NCBI GenBank assembly: GCA_965277355.1
Contig: CBDICN010000001.1
Coordinates: 930,001-994,000 of the forward strand
Reading direction: 5' to 3'
Length of the DNA: 64,000 nucleotides
From: RH-AL1 sp965277355
GTDB taxonomy: Bacteria > Pseudomonadota > Alphaproteobacteria > Rhizobiales > Beijerinckiaceae
Below the pieces are notes generated by a model, which was given only the letters and a program-made list of their open reading frames with translations, was not told the origin of the DNA and made no database searches. Every line of letters starts with the position of its first letter. Positions within the stretch are counted from its first letter, which is position 1. Below are positions 28,432 through 37,089 of the stretch, piece by piece. Made by a program: the position numbers and the translations under genes.

Positions 28432-29780
28432 CGCTCCTCATTGCGATCGAAGGCGCGTTCACGCCGCAGTTCCGCCCAGCGGTCCAGCCGCCGGCCGATC
28501 TCGCGCTCGAAGCCGCGCTCGGTCGGCTGGTACACCGCCTGGCGGCCGAGCGCGTCCGGCCAATAATCCTGGCCCGAAAAAGCGTCGGGCTCGTCGTGGT
28601 CGTAGGCGTAACGACCGCCGTAGGAATCGCCCTTCATGAACTTCGTCGAGCCGTTGAGGATCACCTTCGGCGGCATCAGCGAGCCGTGCTCTTTGGCGAG
28701 GCGCATCGCCGCCTTGAAGGCCAGGTAGGCGGCATTCGACTTGGGTGCGGTCGCCACGTACAAGACGGCGTTGGCGATCGCCAGTTCGCCTTCCGGCGAG
28801 CCGAGAAAATCGTAGGCATCCTTCGCGGCATTCGCGGCGACGAGGGCTTGCGGGTCGGCCAGCCCGACGTCCTCGACGGCCATCCGCACCACGCGCCTCG
28901 CTATGAACAGCGGGTCCTCGCCGCCGTCGAACATCCGCGCGAGATAGTACAGCGCGGCGTCGGGGTCCGAGCCGCGCACCGCCTTGTGCAGCGCGCTGAT
29001 GAGGTTGTAGTGGCCCTCCTGCGCCTTGTCGTAGATCGGCGCGCGGCGCTGGACGATCTCGCCCAGCATCGTGGTGTCGAACACCTCGCCGGAGCCCGCG
29101 GCGCGCCACAGTTCCTCGGCCAGCGTCAGCGCCGCGCGCCCGTCGCCGTCGCCCATCCGGATCAGCGCGGCACGCGCGTCGGGGTCGACCGGGAGCGCCC
29201 TGCCTTCAATGGCCTCGGCGCGGGCGAGCAGGCTCTCGATCGCCTCCGCGTCGAGCGCCTTGAACGTCATCACCCGCGCCCGCGAGAGCAGCGAGGCGTT
29301 CAGCTCGAAGCTCGGGTTCTCCGTGGTGGCGCCGATCAACGTGATCGTGCCGTCCTCCATCACCGGCAGGAAGCCGTCCTGCTGGGCGCGGTTGAAGCGG
29401 TGGATCTCGTCGACGAAGAGCAGGGTGCCGACCTGATTTTGGCTTGGCCCCGTCTGCCGCCGCCGCCGCGCCTCCTCGAACACCTTCTTCAAGTCGGCGA
29501 CGCCGGAGAAGATCGCCGATATTTGTACGAAGGCAAGTTTGGTCTCGCCGGCGAGCAGGCGCGCCACCGTCGTCTTGCCGGTGCCGGGCGGCCCCCAGAA
29601 GATCAGTGACCCGATCGCGTTCGACGCGATGAGGCGCGACAGCGCGCCGTGCGGCCCGATGAGGTGGGCCTGTCCGGCGACCTCGTTAAGCCTACGTGGC
29701 CGCAGCCGATCCGCGAGCGGGCCAAGGAGCGCAGACTGTGGCGACTCGGTATCAAGGCCGGCGGCGGAGAAAAGCGTCAT
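28428..29780 (-). CDS. rarA: Replication-associated recombination protein A (MgsA/RarA)
   Basis: A 450-residue AAA+ ATPase of the clamp-loader-like RarA/MgsA/WRNIP1 family, acting at stalled replication forks. The Walker A GPPGTGKTT is at residues 63-71 and the Walker B FVDEIHRF (Asp124-Glu125) follows; the sensor segment LIGATTENPSFELN and a C-terminal tetramerisation domain (KAVRGSDPDAALYYLARM, AYLAFKAAMRLAKEHGSLMPP) are present. The ATG at 29780 follows AAGGG and matches the family start; the open frame upstream to 30323 is shadow over the parA-like gene. The downstream gene overlaps by 4 bases. Confidence 0.96.
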   Translation of the reverse strand: MTLFSAAGLDTESPQSALLGPLADRLRPRRLNEVAGQAHLIGPHGALSRLIASNAIGSLIFWGPPGTGKTTVARLLAGETKLAFVQISAIFSGVADLKKVFEEARRRRQTGPSQNQVGTLLFVDEIHRFNRAQQDGFLPVMEDGTITLIGATTENPSFELNASLLSRARVMTFKALDAEAIESLLARAEAIEGRALPVDPDARAALIRMGDGDGRAALTLAEELWRAAGSGEVFDTTMLGEIVQRRAPIYDKAQEGHYNLISALHKAVRGSDPDAALYYLARMFDGGEDPLFIARRVVRMAVEDVGLADPQALVAANAAKDAYDFLGSPEGELAIANAVLYVATAPKSNAAYLAFKAAMRLAKEHGSLMPPKVILNGSTKFMKGDSYGGRYAYDHDEPDAFSGQDYWPDALGRQAVYQPTERGFEREIGRRLDRWAELRRERAFDRNEER

Positions 29781-29912
29781 GGTCGCACCCTTGGCAGCAA
29801 TAAACGCGTGAGGTCTTCCGACAGGCTTAACGATCTTCGGGCTTTGGAAACCTTTCGTTAACGAAGTTGCTGGCCTACTCGGTATTGGTTTCGCTGGGAT
29901 AGGGGTCCGTCG

Positions 29913-30575
29913 ATGCGCACGGTGGCGATGGTGACGCAGAAGGGTGGTTCGGGGAAGAGCACGCTGGCCGCCAATCTCGCGGTCGCCGCGCAGGAGACCG
30001 GCGAGCGCGTCTTCCTCATCGACATGGATCCGCAGAAGTCGCTCACCAAGTGGGCGCGCCGCCGCAACGACAAGATGATGCCGGTCGAGACCGTGTCCGC
30101 CGCCAAGCTGCCCGATGCTCTGGCGGCTCTCGCGAAGGGCGCCGTCACCCTCGTGATCATCGATACGCCGGCGACCGACACGCCGGCCGCCGATGCCGCG
30201 ATGAAGGGGGCCGACCTCTGCCTCATCCCTGCCCGCCCCACCATCTTCGACATCTGGTCGAGCGAGGTGACCCGCGGCAAGCTCAAGACCCTCGCCAAGG
30301 ACTTCGCCTTCATCCTCAATCAATGCCCGGCGATGCAGGAAAGCCAGCGCGTGCTCGACGGGGCCGCGGCGCTGGAGAGCATGGGCGGCTTGCTGCGCCC
30401 GCTGGTCGCCTCACGTGTCGCCTACCAGGAGGCCGCGCGTGAGGGGATGAGCACCACCGAGATCGAGCCAGACGGCAAGGCGGCCGAGGAGATGCGCACC
30501 CTGTGGGCCTCGCTGAAGCGGCGGCTGGCCAAGGTGAAGACGGTGGATAAGGCGCCGAAGCGCGTGGCGGCCTGA
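29913..30575 (+). CDS. Orphan ParA-family ATPase
   Basis: A 220-residue deviant-Walker ATPase. The N-terminal VTQKGGSGKST (7-17) is the ParA/MinD-type P-loop with its signature second lysine (Lys10), and FLIDMDPQKS and VIIDTPATDTP provide motifs A' and B. No parB lies beside it, so it is not the chromosomal parAB pair. Orphan ParAs of this size partition plasmids or position protein clusters such as chemoreceptors. It lies on the opposite strand between rarA and degP, interrupting the usual same-strand arrangement. The C-terminal tail is basic (KRRLAKVKTVDKAPKR). Cargo unknown. Confidence 0.9.
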   Translation: MRTVAMVTQKGGSGKSTLAANLAVAAQETGERVFLIDMDPQKSLTKWARRRNDKMMPVETVSAAKLPDALAALAKGAVTLVIIDTPATDTPAADAAMKGADLCLIPARPTIFDIWSSEVTRGKLKTLAKDFAFILNQCPAMQESQRVLDGAAALESMGGLLRPLVASRVAYQEAAREGMSTTEIEPDGKAAEEMRTLWASLKRRLAKVKTVDKAPKRVAA

Positions 30576-30621
30576 GGAGCCCCCGGTTAGACCGGAGTCG
30601 GCATCCAAGACGCCTGAGCGA

Positions 30622-32034
30622 TCAGCCGTTCAAGACGGTGTCGATGACTTGGCCGCCGCGAAAGATCGAGAGCTTCCAGTAATAACGCCGCGCGCCGGCC
30701 ACGGCGTCCTGCAGGTCCTTGGTGTTCGCGATCGGCTTGCCGTTGATCGAGAGGATCATATCGCCTTTCTGGAAGGCGACGGCTGCGGCGTTGGTATCGG
30801 GCGCGATGTCGAGGACGACCACGCCGTCGCGACTTTCAGCGCTCGACAGTTCCTCGGCGATCGCCGGCGAGAGATTGGCGGCGGTGAGACCGGCGAAAGG
30901 CGAGCTGCCCTTCAGAATGACCACGTCGGGCTTCGGCAACTCAGGCGCCCTCTCGAGCTTCACCTGCAACGGCACGGTCTTGCCGTCGCGGCGCACCGTC
31001 AGCGTCGTCGTCGCCCCAATCGGTTTGGTCCCGAACCTGAACCCGAAGCTCTCCGGGCTCTCCACCAGCTTGCCGTCGATGGCGGTGATGAGGTCGCCCT
31101 GCTTCAGCCCGCCGTCGGCGGCAGGCCCCTTGTCGTTGACCTCCTTGACGAGCGCGCCGATCGGCCGGTTCAGCCCGAGCGACTCGGCGATGTCGTAGGT
31201 CACGGCTTGTAGGCTGGCGCCGAGCCAGGGGCGATGGACGATCTTGTCGCCGGCTTTTGCAGCGGCAACGACGATCCTGACCATGTCGACCGGGATGGCG
31301 AAGCCGATGCCGACCGAGCCGCCGGATTGCGAGAAGATCGCCGAATTAATCCCGACAAGCCGCGCGTGCGTGTCGACCAGCGCGCCGCCGGAATTACCTG
31401 GATTGATCGACGCATCGGTCTGTAGATAGAAGCTCGAGACCGACTGACCGACGTTGGTGCGGGCCAGCGCCGAGATGATGCCCTGCGTCACCGTCTGGCC
31501 GACGCCGAACGGATCGCCGATGGCGAGCGCGATGTCGCCGACCTCGACCGCGTCCGAAGCGCCCATCGTCATGGTCGGGAACGGGGCCTGGCCGCCCTCG
31601 ATCTTCAAGACGGCAAGATCGTTGCGCTCGTCGCGCAACACAATCTTGGCCGGGTACTCACTCTGGTCGGACAACGCGACCTTCACGTCCGTCATCTGGT
31701 CGATGACATGGTAGTTGGTGACGACGAGACCGGTGGGATCGACGATGACGCCCGATCCCAGCGAGCGCATCGTCTGCGATTGCGCGCCGCTTTCACCACC
31801 GCCGCCGAAGAACTGGCGGAACACTGGATCTTCGAAGAGCGGGTTGCGCTGGACGCGTTCGGTTCGCGACGCGTAGACGTTGACGACGGCCGGCGCCGCT
31901 GCCTTGACCACGGGAGCGAACGACAAGGTCTGCTCGAAATGGGTCTGCGGGACCTGCTTCGCCGTTTCAGCTCGAACGGCCCCGGACGCGGAGAGAAGAC
32001 CGACGACCGTACAACCCGCGATGACCCGCTTCAT
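30622..32034 (-). CDS. degP: Do-family (DegP/HtrA-like) periplasmic serine protease
   Basis: About 470 residues from the chosen ATG, with a signal peptide (AGCTVVGLLSASGAVRA). The trypsin-like catalytic triad is His109 (NYHVID), Asp139 (ERNDLAVL) and Ser215 (NPGNSGGA). Two PDZ domains follow, the first around RPWLGASLQAVTYDIAESLG and the second around AVAFQKGDMILSINGKPI. The family degrades or refolds misfolded envelope proteins. Start codons at 32049 (ATG) and 32055 (TTG) are also possible. It sits downstream of rplQ in the same direction, as commonly found in Hyphomicrobiales. It converges with the ParA-like gene. Confidence 0.93.
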   Translation of the reverse strand: MKRVIAGCTVVGLLSASGAVRAETAKQVPQTHFEQTLSFAPVVKAAAPAVVNVYASRTERVQRNPLFEDPVFRQFFGGGGESGAQSQTMRSLGSGVIVDPTGLVVTNYHVIDQMTDVKVALSDQSEYPAKIVLRDERNDLAVLKIEGGQAPFPTMTMGASDAVEVGDIALAIGDPFGVGQTVTQGIISALARTNVGQSVSSFYLQTDASINPGNSGGALVDTHARLVGINSAIFSQSGGSVGIGFAIPVDMVRIVVAAAKAGDKIVHRPWLGASLQAVTYDIAESLGLNRPIGALVKEVNDKGPAADGGLKQGDLITAIDGKLVESPESFGFRFGTKPIGATTTLTVRRDGKTVPLQVKLERAPELPKPDVVILKGSSPFAGLTAANLSPAIAEELSSAESRDGVVVLDIAPDTNAAAVAFQKGDMILSINGKPIANTKDLQDAVAGARRYYWKLSIFRGGQVIDTVLNG

Positions 32035-32181
32035 CCGACGCGCTCTCATCCACAAGACACTCGGCTCAAGATTGTCCTCTACACGTAAGCTGTCGGCATC
32101 CCACTTCGGACACCCTGCCCGCCGCGTAAGACGTTGCCGCCAGCAAGGGCCTGCGACGCGCGCCCGTTTAACTCGGGGTGA

Positions 32182-32598
32182 TCAGGCCGCGTCGTCGTCC
32201 ATCACTTGGACAGGGCCGGAGTCCTTGCCCTTGGCCGAGACGTCACGATCGACGAATTCGATAACCGCCATTGGAGCGTTGTCGCCGAAGCGGAAGCCCG
32301 CCTTGAGCACGCGCGTGTAGCCGCCATGGCGGTCCTTGTAGCGCGGGCCGAGCGTCTCGAACAGCTTGCCGACGAGGGGGACGTCCTTGATCTGCGCGAT
32401 TGCCTGGCGCCTCGCATGCAGGTCGCCGCGCTTGCCGAGCGTGACCAACTTCTCGACGACGGGGCGCAGGTCCTTTGCCTTCGGCAGGGTGGTGACGATC
32501 TGTTCATGCTTGATGAGCGCCTGGCACATGTTGGCGAACATCGCCTTGCGATGTTCGTGCGTGCGGCCAAAGCGACGCTTCGCGTGTCCGTGATACAT
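32182..32598 (-). CDS. rplQ: Large ribosomal subunit protein bL17
   Basis: A 138-residue bL17, a tunnel-exit region protein of the 50S subunit. The N-terminal MYHGHAKRRFGRTHEHRKAM is diagnostic, and the C-terminal tail is acidic (VMDDDAA). It is the last gene of the rpsM-rpsK-rpoA-rplQ group, separated from rpoA by about 215 bp that hold a large palindromic repeat. Confidence 0.98.
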   Translation of the reverse strand: MYHGHAKRRFGRTHEHRKAMFANMCQALIKHEQIVTTLPKAKDLRPVVEKLVTLGKRGDLHARRQAIAQIKDVPLVGKLFETLGPRYKDRHGGYTRVLKAGFRFGDNAPMAVIEFVDRDVSAKGKDSGPVQVMDDDAA

Positions 32599-32655
32599 GG
32601 CGAACTCCCCGGTTGTCCGGCCGCCGTGCCAAGGAACGGCCGATCTTTGATACTT

Positions 32656-32812
32656 CCTTCTCCCGCGAGCGGGAGAAGGTGGGCCTCGCCTCTGCGAGGG
32701 TCGGATGAGGACGATGCCTAATCAAGCACGGTGTCGCTGAGCGAACCGCTCAACGCCCTCATCCGACCCGCCTTCGCCGTGTCACCTTCTCCCGCAAGCG
32801 GGAGAAGGTGAC
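32656..32812. repeat. Composite palindromic intergenic repeat between rpoA and rplQ
   Basis: Three nested or adjacent inverted repeats lie in this spacer. On the left, CCTTCTCCCGC at 32656-32666 pairs with 32669-32679. On the right, GTCACCTTCTCCCGC at 32781-32795 pairs perfectly over 15 bp with 32798-32812 around a 2-base loop. An outer pair, GGGTCGGATGAGG at 32698-32710 with its complement at 32757-32769, links the halves. The two terminal hairpins share the CTTCTCCCGC(R)AGCGGGAGAAGG core. This is the form of the mobile palindromic repeats common in alphaproteobacterial intergenic DNA. The right edge is one base from the rpoA stop codon. Confidence 0.9.
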
Positions 32813-32813
32813 C

Positions 32814-33830
32814 TCAGTAGTGCTCCTCGAAGCGCTTGGCGAGTTCGTCGATGTTCTCCGGCGGCCAGCCGGTGACTTCCATGCCGAGGTGCAGGCCCAT
32901 TTGCGCCAGCACTTCCTTGATCTCGTTCAAGGACTTACGGCCGAAGTTCGGAGTCCGGAGCATCTCGGCTTCGGTCTTCTGGATGAGGTCGCCGATGTAG
33001 ACGATGTTGTCGTTCTTCAGGCAATTCGCCGAACGGACCGACAGCTCCAGTTCGTCGACCTTTTTGAGGAGCGCCGGGTTGAAAGCGAGCTCGGGGATCG
33101 CGGGAGCGGCTTCCTCGCGGCGCGGCTCCTCGAAGTTGACGAAGACGTTGAGTTGATCCTGCAGGATGCGGGCGGCATAGGCGACCGCGTCCTCGGGAGT
33201 CAGCGAGCCGTCGGTTTCGACTTCCATCGTCAGCTTGTCGAGATCGAGGTTCTGGCCCTCGCGGGTGTTCTCGACACGGTAGCTGACCTTGCGCACCGGC
33301 GAAAACAGGCTGTCGATCGGGATGAGGCCGATCGGCGAATCCTCGTGGCGGTTCTGATCGGCCGGGACGTAGCCCTTGCCGGTCGCGACCGTGAACTCCA
33401 TACGGATCTCGGCACCTTCGTCGAGCGTGCAGATCACGAGGCCTGGATTAAGGATCGTGACGTCGTTCACAACGCCGATCTCACCGGCAGTGACGCGACC
33501 TGGCCCGGTCTTCTTGAGGACGAGCCGCTTCGGGCCATCGCCCTGCATCTTGACGGCGATGTCCTTTATGTTGAGGACGATGTCGGTCACGTCCTCGCGA
33601 ACACCCGGAATCGACGAGAACTCGTGTAAGACGCCGTCGATGTGAACGGACGTGATCGCCGCGCCCTGAAGCGACGACAAGAGGATGCGCCGCAACGCGT
33701 TGCCAAGGGTCAGCGCAAAGCCACGCTCGAGCGGTTCGGCGACGACGGTTGCGAAACGCTTCGGATCGTCGCCGGACAATACCTCGAGCTTGTTGGGCTT
33801 GGTGAGTTCCTGCCAGTTCTTCTGGATCAT
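32814..33830 (-). CDS. rpoA: DNA-directed RNA polymerase subunit alpha
   Basis: A 338-residue alpha subunit. The N-terminal dimerisation domain has ERGFALTLGNALRRILLSSLQG, and the C-terminal domain (alphaCTD) has DELELSVRSANCLKNDNIVYIGDL, which contacts UP elements and activators. The ATG at 33830 follows AAAGGTG, whereas the open frame three codons upstream starts with GTG; the shorter form matches the family N-terminus (MIQKNWQEL). It follows rpsK by 70 bp. Confidence 0.98.
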   Translation of the reverse strand: MIQKNWQELTKPNKLEVLSGDDPKRFATVVAEPLERGFALTLGNALRRILLSSLQGAAITSVHIDGVLHEFSSIPGVREDVTDIVLNIKDIAVKMQGDGPKRLVLKKTGPGRVTAGEIGVVNDVTILNPGLVICTLDEGAEIRMEFTVATGKGYVPADQNRHEDSPIGLIPIDSLFSPVRKVSYRVENTREGQNLDLDKLTMEVETDGSLTPEDAVAYAARILQDQLNVFVNFEEPRREEAAPAIPELAFNPALLKKVDELELSVRSANCLKNDNIVYIGDLIQKTEAEMLRTPNFGRKSLNEIKEVLAQMGLHLGMEVTGWPPENIDELAKRFEEHY

Positions 33831-33900
33831 GGCGTGCACCTTTCATTGATGCGGACGGCATGGCCGGAGTGCCAGACCATCGAAAATGCTGTCACAAGGC

Positions 33901-34290
33901 TCAGACGCGGCGGCGCTTCTTCGGGCGGCAGCCGTTGTGCGGGATCGGCGTCACGTCGCGGATCGAGGTGACCATGAAGCCGGCCGCCTGGAGCGCGCGC
34001 AGCGCGGACTCGCGCCCGGAACCAGGGCCCGACACCTCGACCTCCAGTGTGCGCATGCCGTGCTCGGCCGCCTTGCGCGCGGCATCCTCGGCGGCCATCT
34101 GCGCGGCGTAGGGCGTCGATTTCCTGGAACCCTTGAAACCCATCGTACCCGCCGACGACCAGGAGATCGTGTTGCCCTGAGAGTCGGCGATGGTGATCAT
34201 CGTGTTGTTGAACGTCGAGGAGACGTGCGCGATGCCGGAGACGATGTTCTTGCGTTCGCGACGGCGAACGCGACCTGCTTCTTTTGCCAT
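33901..34290 (-). CDS. rpsK: Small ribosomal subunit protein uS11
   Basis: A 129-residue uS11 located in the 30S platform. The sequence from AHVSSTFNNTMITIAD to CRPKKRRRV is canonical, including the basic C-terminal tail. The ATG at 34290 (MAKEAGRVRRRERKN) is the family start; the frame is open further upstream but that stretch is non-coding spacer. It lies about 115 bp after rpsM and before rpoA. Confidence 0.98.
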   Translation of the reverse strand: MAKEAGRVRRRERKNIVSGIAHVSSTFNNTMITIADSQGNTISWSSAGTMGFKGSRKSTPYAAQMAAEDAARKAAEHGMRTLEVEVSGPGSGRESALRALQAAGFMVTSIRDVTPIPHNGCRPKKRRRV

Positions 34291-34405
34291 TGAATTCTGT
34301 CCTTCTGGCGCGCCCGTTATGCCAGGCGCTCGGGTATTGATTTTATGTCTCGCGGCCTTAGTCGGCTCGGGCGCCCCGAAGCGAACCGCGGGCGCATCCG
34401 ACCGT

Positions 34406-34774
34406 CTACTTCTTCTTGCCGGCGATCGGCTTAGCCTTGCCCTTGCGGGTGCGGGCGTTGGTATGGGTCCGCTGACCGCGTACCGGAAGCTGGCGACGAT
34501 GGCGCAGGCCACGATAGCAGCCGAGATCCATCAGACGCTTGATGTTGATGGCCACCTCGCGACGAAGGTCGCCTTCGACCATGTAGTCCCGGTCGATCGT
34601 CTCGCGGATCTGCAAGACTTCGGAATCGGTCAACTGCGCAACACGACGCTCCGCCGGAATTGCGACCTTCTGGCAGATTTCCCCAGCCTTGGCGGCGCCG
34701 ATGCCGTGAATATACTGGAGCGCGATGACCACGCGCTTGTTCGTTGGGATGTTGACACCGGCGATACGAGCCAT
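34406..34774 (-). CDS. rpsM: Small ribosomal subunit protein uS13
   Basis: A 122-residue uS13 in the 30S head. MARIAGVNIPTNKRVVIAL at the N-terminus, the helix-two-turn-helix region, and RTHTNARTRKGKAKPIAGKKK at the basic C-terminus are typical. It is the first gene of the alpha-operon group and is separated from adk by about 230 bp with two hairpins, so it probably has its own promoter. No rpmJ gene is present between secY and rpsM, as is usual in alphaproteobacteria. Confidence 0.98.
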   Translation of the reverse strand: MARIAGVNIPTNKRVVIALQYIHGIGAAKAGEICQKVAIPAERRVAQLTDSEVLQIRETIDRDYMVEGDLRREVAINIKRLMDLGCYRGLRHRRQLPVRGQRTHTNARTRKGKAKPIAGKKK

Positions 34775-34907
34775 TCCAAGAACCTCTCCATGTGAGTTCT
34801 AAAGCCAAGCGGAGCCCCGAAGGCCGAGCCGAGCCCGAGGTCGACGCGCTCGCGTCCGGTGGAGGCCGGCCCCTGCGATGCGCTAAACTCGACGACAGAT
34901 CAAAATT

Positions 34908-34961
34908 GCAAAAGGCGGCCGATACAGGCCGCCCAAAACATGTCGTCGATAAGACGACGTG
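34908..34961 (-). terminator. Tandem hairpins with T-runs between adk and rpsM
   Basis: Reading leftward after adk, a first hairpin at 34961-34939 (a 9-bp stem including one G-U pair, 5-base loop) is followed by TTTT. A second at 34933-34914 (GGCGGCC stem of 7 bp around a 6-base loop) is followed by TTTTGC. Both have the look of intrinsic terminators. They probably end the S10-spc transcript or attenuate it before rpsM. Effectiveness cannot be judged from sequence; T-runs are only four long. Confidence 0.6.
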
Positions 34962-35007
34962 TTTCTAGGCAGAAAGCGCTTGTTCGTCAACAAAGAACCG
35001 GCAGCAC

Positions 35008-35607
35008 TCAAGCCGACGCCGTGTGCTTCTTCTTGAGAACATCATCGATGTTCGACGAGACGTCGTTGATCGACGCCATGCCGTCGATCATGTGCAAGTC
35101 GCCCATCTCGAGGAAGTAGTCCGAGACCGGTGCGGTCTGCTCTCGATACGTCGCCAAACGCGCCTTGAAGGCTTCGGCATTATCGTCGGCGCGCACGTCA
35201 CCGCCGTTGGCGCGCGTCTGCTCGACACGCTGCTCCATGCGCCGCGTCAGCGCACTCTCGTCCACGCGCAGTTCGAGCACGGCGTCGAGCCTCATGCCTT
35301 TCTGCTGGAGGAGCTTGCTCAAAGCCTTCGCCTGCGCCACGGTCCGGGGGAAACCGTCGAGGATGAAGCCTTTCTGCGCGTCCGGCTCCTCGATGCGATC
35401 ACCGATCAGGCTGACAACGATCTCGTCGGATACGAGCTTGCCCTCGCTCATGATGACTTGGGCCTTCTGGCCAATCGGTGTCTGCGCCTTGACGGCCTCC
35501 CGCAGCATCTCGCCAGTCGACAATTGCGGGATGTCGTATTTCTGAGACAGGCGGACCGACTGGGTGCCTTTGCCTGCCCCCGGCGGTCCGAGGAGAATAA
35601 GCCTCAA
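35008..35607 (-). CDS. adk: Adenylate kinase
   Basis: A 199-residue adenylate kinase catalysing ATP + AMP to 2 ADP. The P-loop GPPGAGKGT lies at 7-15, the AMP-binding GFPRTVAQA near residue 85, and the short LID (no zinc-binding Cys insertion) makes it the short-type enzyme expected in alphaproteobacteria. Its ATG overlaps the secY stop by 4 bases. The secY-adk pairing within the spc region is conserved. Confidence 0.98.
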   Translation of the reverse strand: MRLILLGPPGAGKGTQSVRLSQKYDIPQLSTGEMLREAVKAQTPIGQKAQVIMSEGKLVSDEIVVSLIGDRIEEPDAQKGFILDGFPRTVAQAKALSKLLQQKGMRLDAVLELRVDESALTRRMEQRVEQTRANGGDVRADDNAEAFKARLATYREQTAPVSDYFLEMGDLHMIDGMASINDVSSNIDDVLKKKHTASA

Positions 35608-36938
35608 CGACGCCTCCCGCGCATCTTCGATTTCTTGATCAGGCCCTCATACTGATGGGCCTGAAGATGGCCGTGGATCTGCGCCACCGTGTCCATCGTC
35701 ACGCTGACGACGATCAGCAGCGATGTTCCGCCGAAGTAGACCGACTGGCCCACCTCCGCCAGGATGATCTCCGGCACGATGCAGATCACGGCGAGATAGG
35801 CCGCGCCGATCACGGTCACCCGCATCAGGATCTTGTCGATGTAAGCCGCGGTACGCTCGCCCGGCCTGATCCCCGGTATGAAGCCGCCGTGCTTCTTCAG
35901 ATTGTCGGCCGTCTCGACCGGGTTGAAGACGATTGCCGTGTAGAAGAACGCGAAGAAGACGATCAGCGCGCCATAGACGAAGAGGTAAAGCGCCGAGCCG
36001 CGACCCAGGTAGAGCGTGATCATGCCGAGGATGCCGCCGCCGCCGCCGGCATGCGAGAAATTGGCGATCGTCACCGGCAGCAGAAGCAGCGAGGACGCGA
36101 AGATCGGCGGAATGACGCCCGACGTGTTGAGCTTCAACGGCAGGAACGAGGTCTGGCTTTCGTAGACCCGATTACCCTGTTGGCGCTTGGGGTAGGTGAT
36201 CAGAAGGCGCCGCTGCGCGCGCTCCATGAACACGATGAGCGCCACCGCGAGGATGTCGACGAGGGCCACGAGCACGAGCGTTCCCACACCCACCGCCTGC
36301 GTGCGCCCGAGTTCGAGGTTGTTGGCGATCAATGCCGGGAAGCCAGCGATGATGCCGGCGAAGATGATCAGCGACGAGCCGTTGCCGATGCCCCGCGACG
36401 TGATCTGCTCGCCGAGCCACATCAAGAACATCGTGCCGCCAGTGAGGCTGAGCACCGTCGAGATCTGGAAGAAGATCCCGGGATCCGTCACGACGCCCTG
36501 CTGGCTTTGCAGTCCGACCGCTATCCCGTAGGCCTGAAACAAGGCAAGCACGAGCGTGAGATAGCGCGTGTACTGGTTGATCACCTTGCGCCCGGCCTCG
36601 CCCTCCTTCTTCAGCGTCTCCAGCGATGGGATGACCGAGGTGAGCAGCTGGATGATGATCGAGGCCGAGATATAGGGCATGATGTTCAAGGCGAAGATCG
36701 CCATGCGCTGAACGGCCCCGCCCGAGAACATGTTGAAGAGCTCGAGGACGCCCTGCTTGCCGCCGCCGAACGCGTTCTTGAACGCGCCGGGGTCGATGCC
36801 GGGAAGCGGGATGTAGGTGCCGAGCCGGTAGATGACGAGCGCGCCGAGAGTGAACCAGATGCGCTTCTTGAGCTCGTCGGCCTTGGCGAAGGCACCCCAA
36901 TTCACATTCGCTGCGAGCTGTTCTGCCGCCGATGCCAT
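35604..36938 (-). CDS. secY: Protein translocase subunit SecY
   Basis: A 444-residue channel-forming subunit of the Sec translocon with ten predicted membrane helices. The N-terminal segment RIWFTLGALVIYRLGTYIPLPGID, the plug region, and KHGGFIPGIRPGERTAAYIDKIL are diagnostic. It exports signal-peptide proteins with SecE/SecG and SecA. It is the last spc-operon gene before adk and lies about 150 bp after rplO. Confidence 0.98.
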   Translation of the reverse strand: MASAAEQLAANVNWGAFAKADELKKRIWFTLGALVIYRLGTYIPLPGIDPGAFKNAFGGGKQGVLELFNMFSGGAVQRMAIFALNIMPYISASIIIQLLTSVIPSLETLKKEGEAGRKVINQYTRYLTLVLALFQAYGIAVGLQSQQGVVTDPGIFFQISTVLSLTGGTMFLMWLGEQITSRGIGNGSSLIIFAGIIAGFPALIANNLELGRTQAVGVGTLVLVALVDILAVALIVFMERAQRRLLITYPKRQQGNRVYESQTSFLPLKLNTSGVIPPIFASSLLLLPVTIANFSHAGGGGGILGMITLYLGRGSALYLFVYGALIVFFAFFYTAIVFNPVETADNLKKHGGFIPGIRPGERTAAYIDKILMRVTVIGAAYLAVICIVPEIILAEVGQSVYFGGTSLLIVVSVTMDTVAQIHGHLQAHQYEGLIKKSKMRGRRR

Positions 36939-37089
36939 GCGTGCTCCTCGAGCCTGTTTTTTCTTGCGACGGGCCGGGACGATCGACCCGCCGGATCGTC
37001 GTAGGTCTGTTCGCGAGCAAAGGCGCGGACGGCTACGTCCACGCCCTCACTTAAGCGATCGACCAGGCTTTGTCAGCAGCGACTGAACC

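Noticed and set aside
28428..30323. N-terminally extended form of rarA
   Set aside because: The extra residues overlap the convincing ParA gene on the other strand and have no homology; the ATG at 29780 has a ribosome-binding site and matches the family start.
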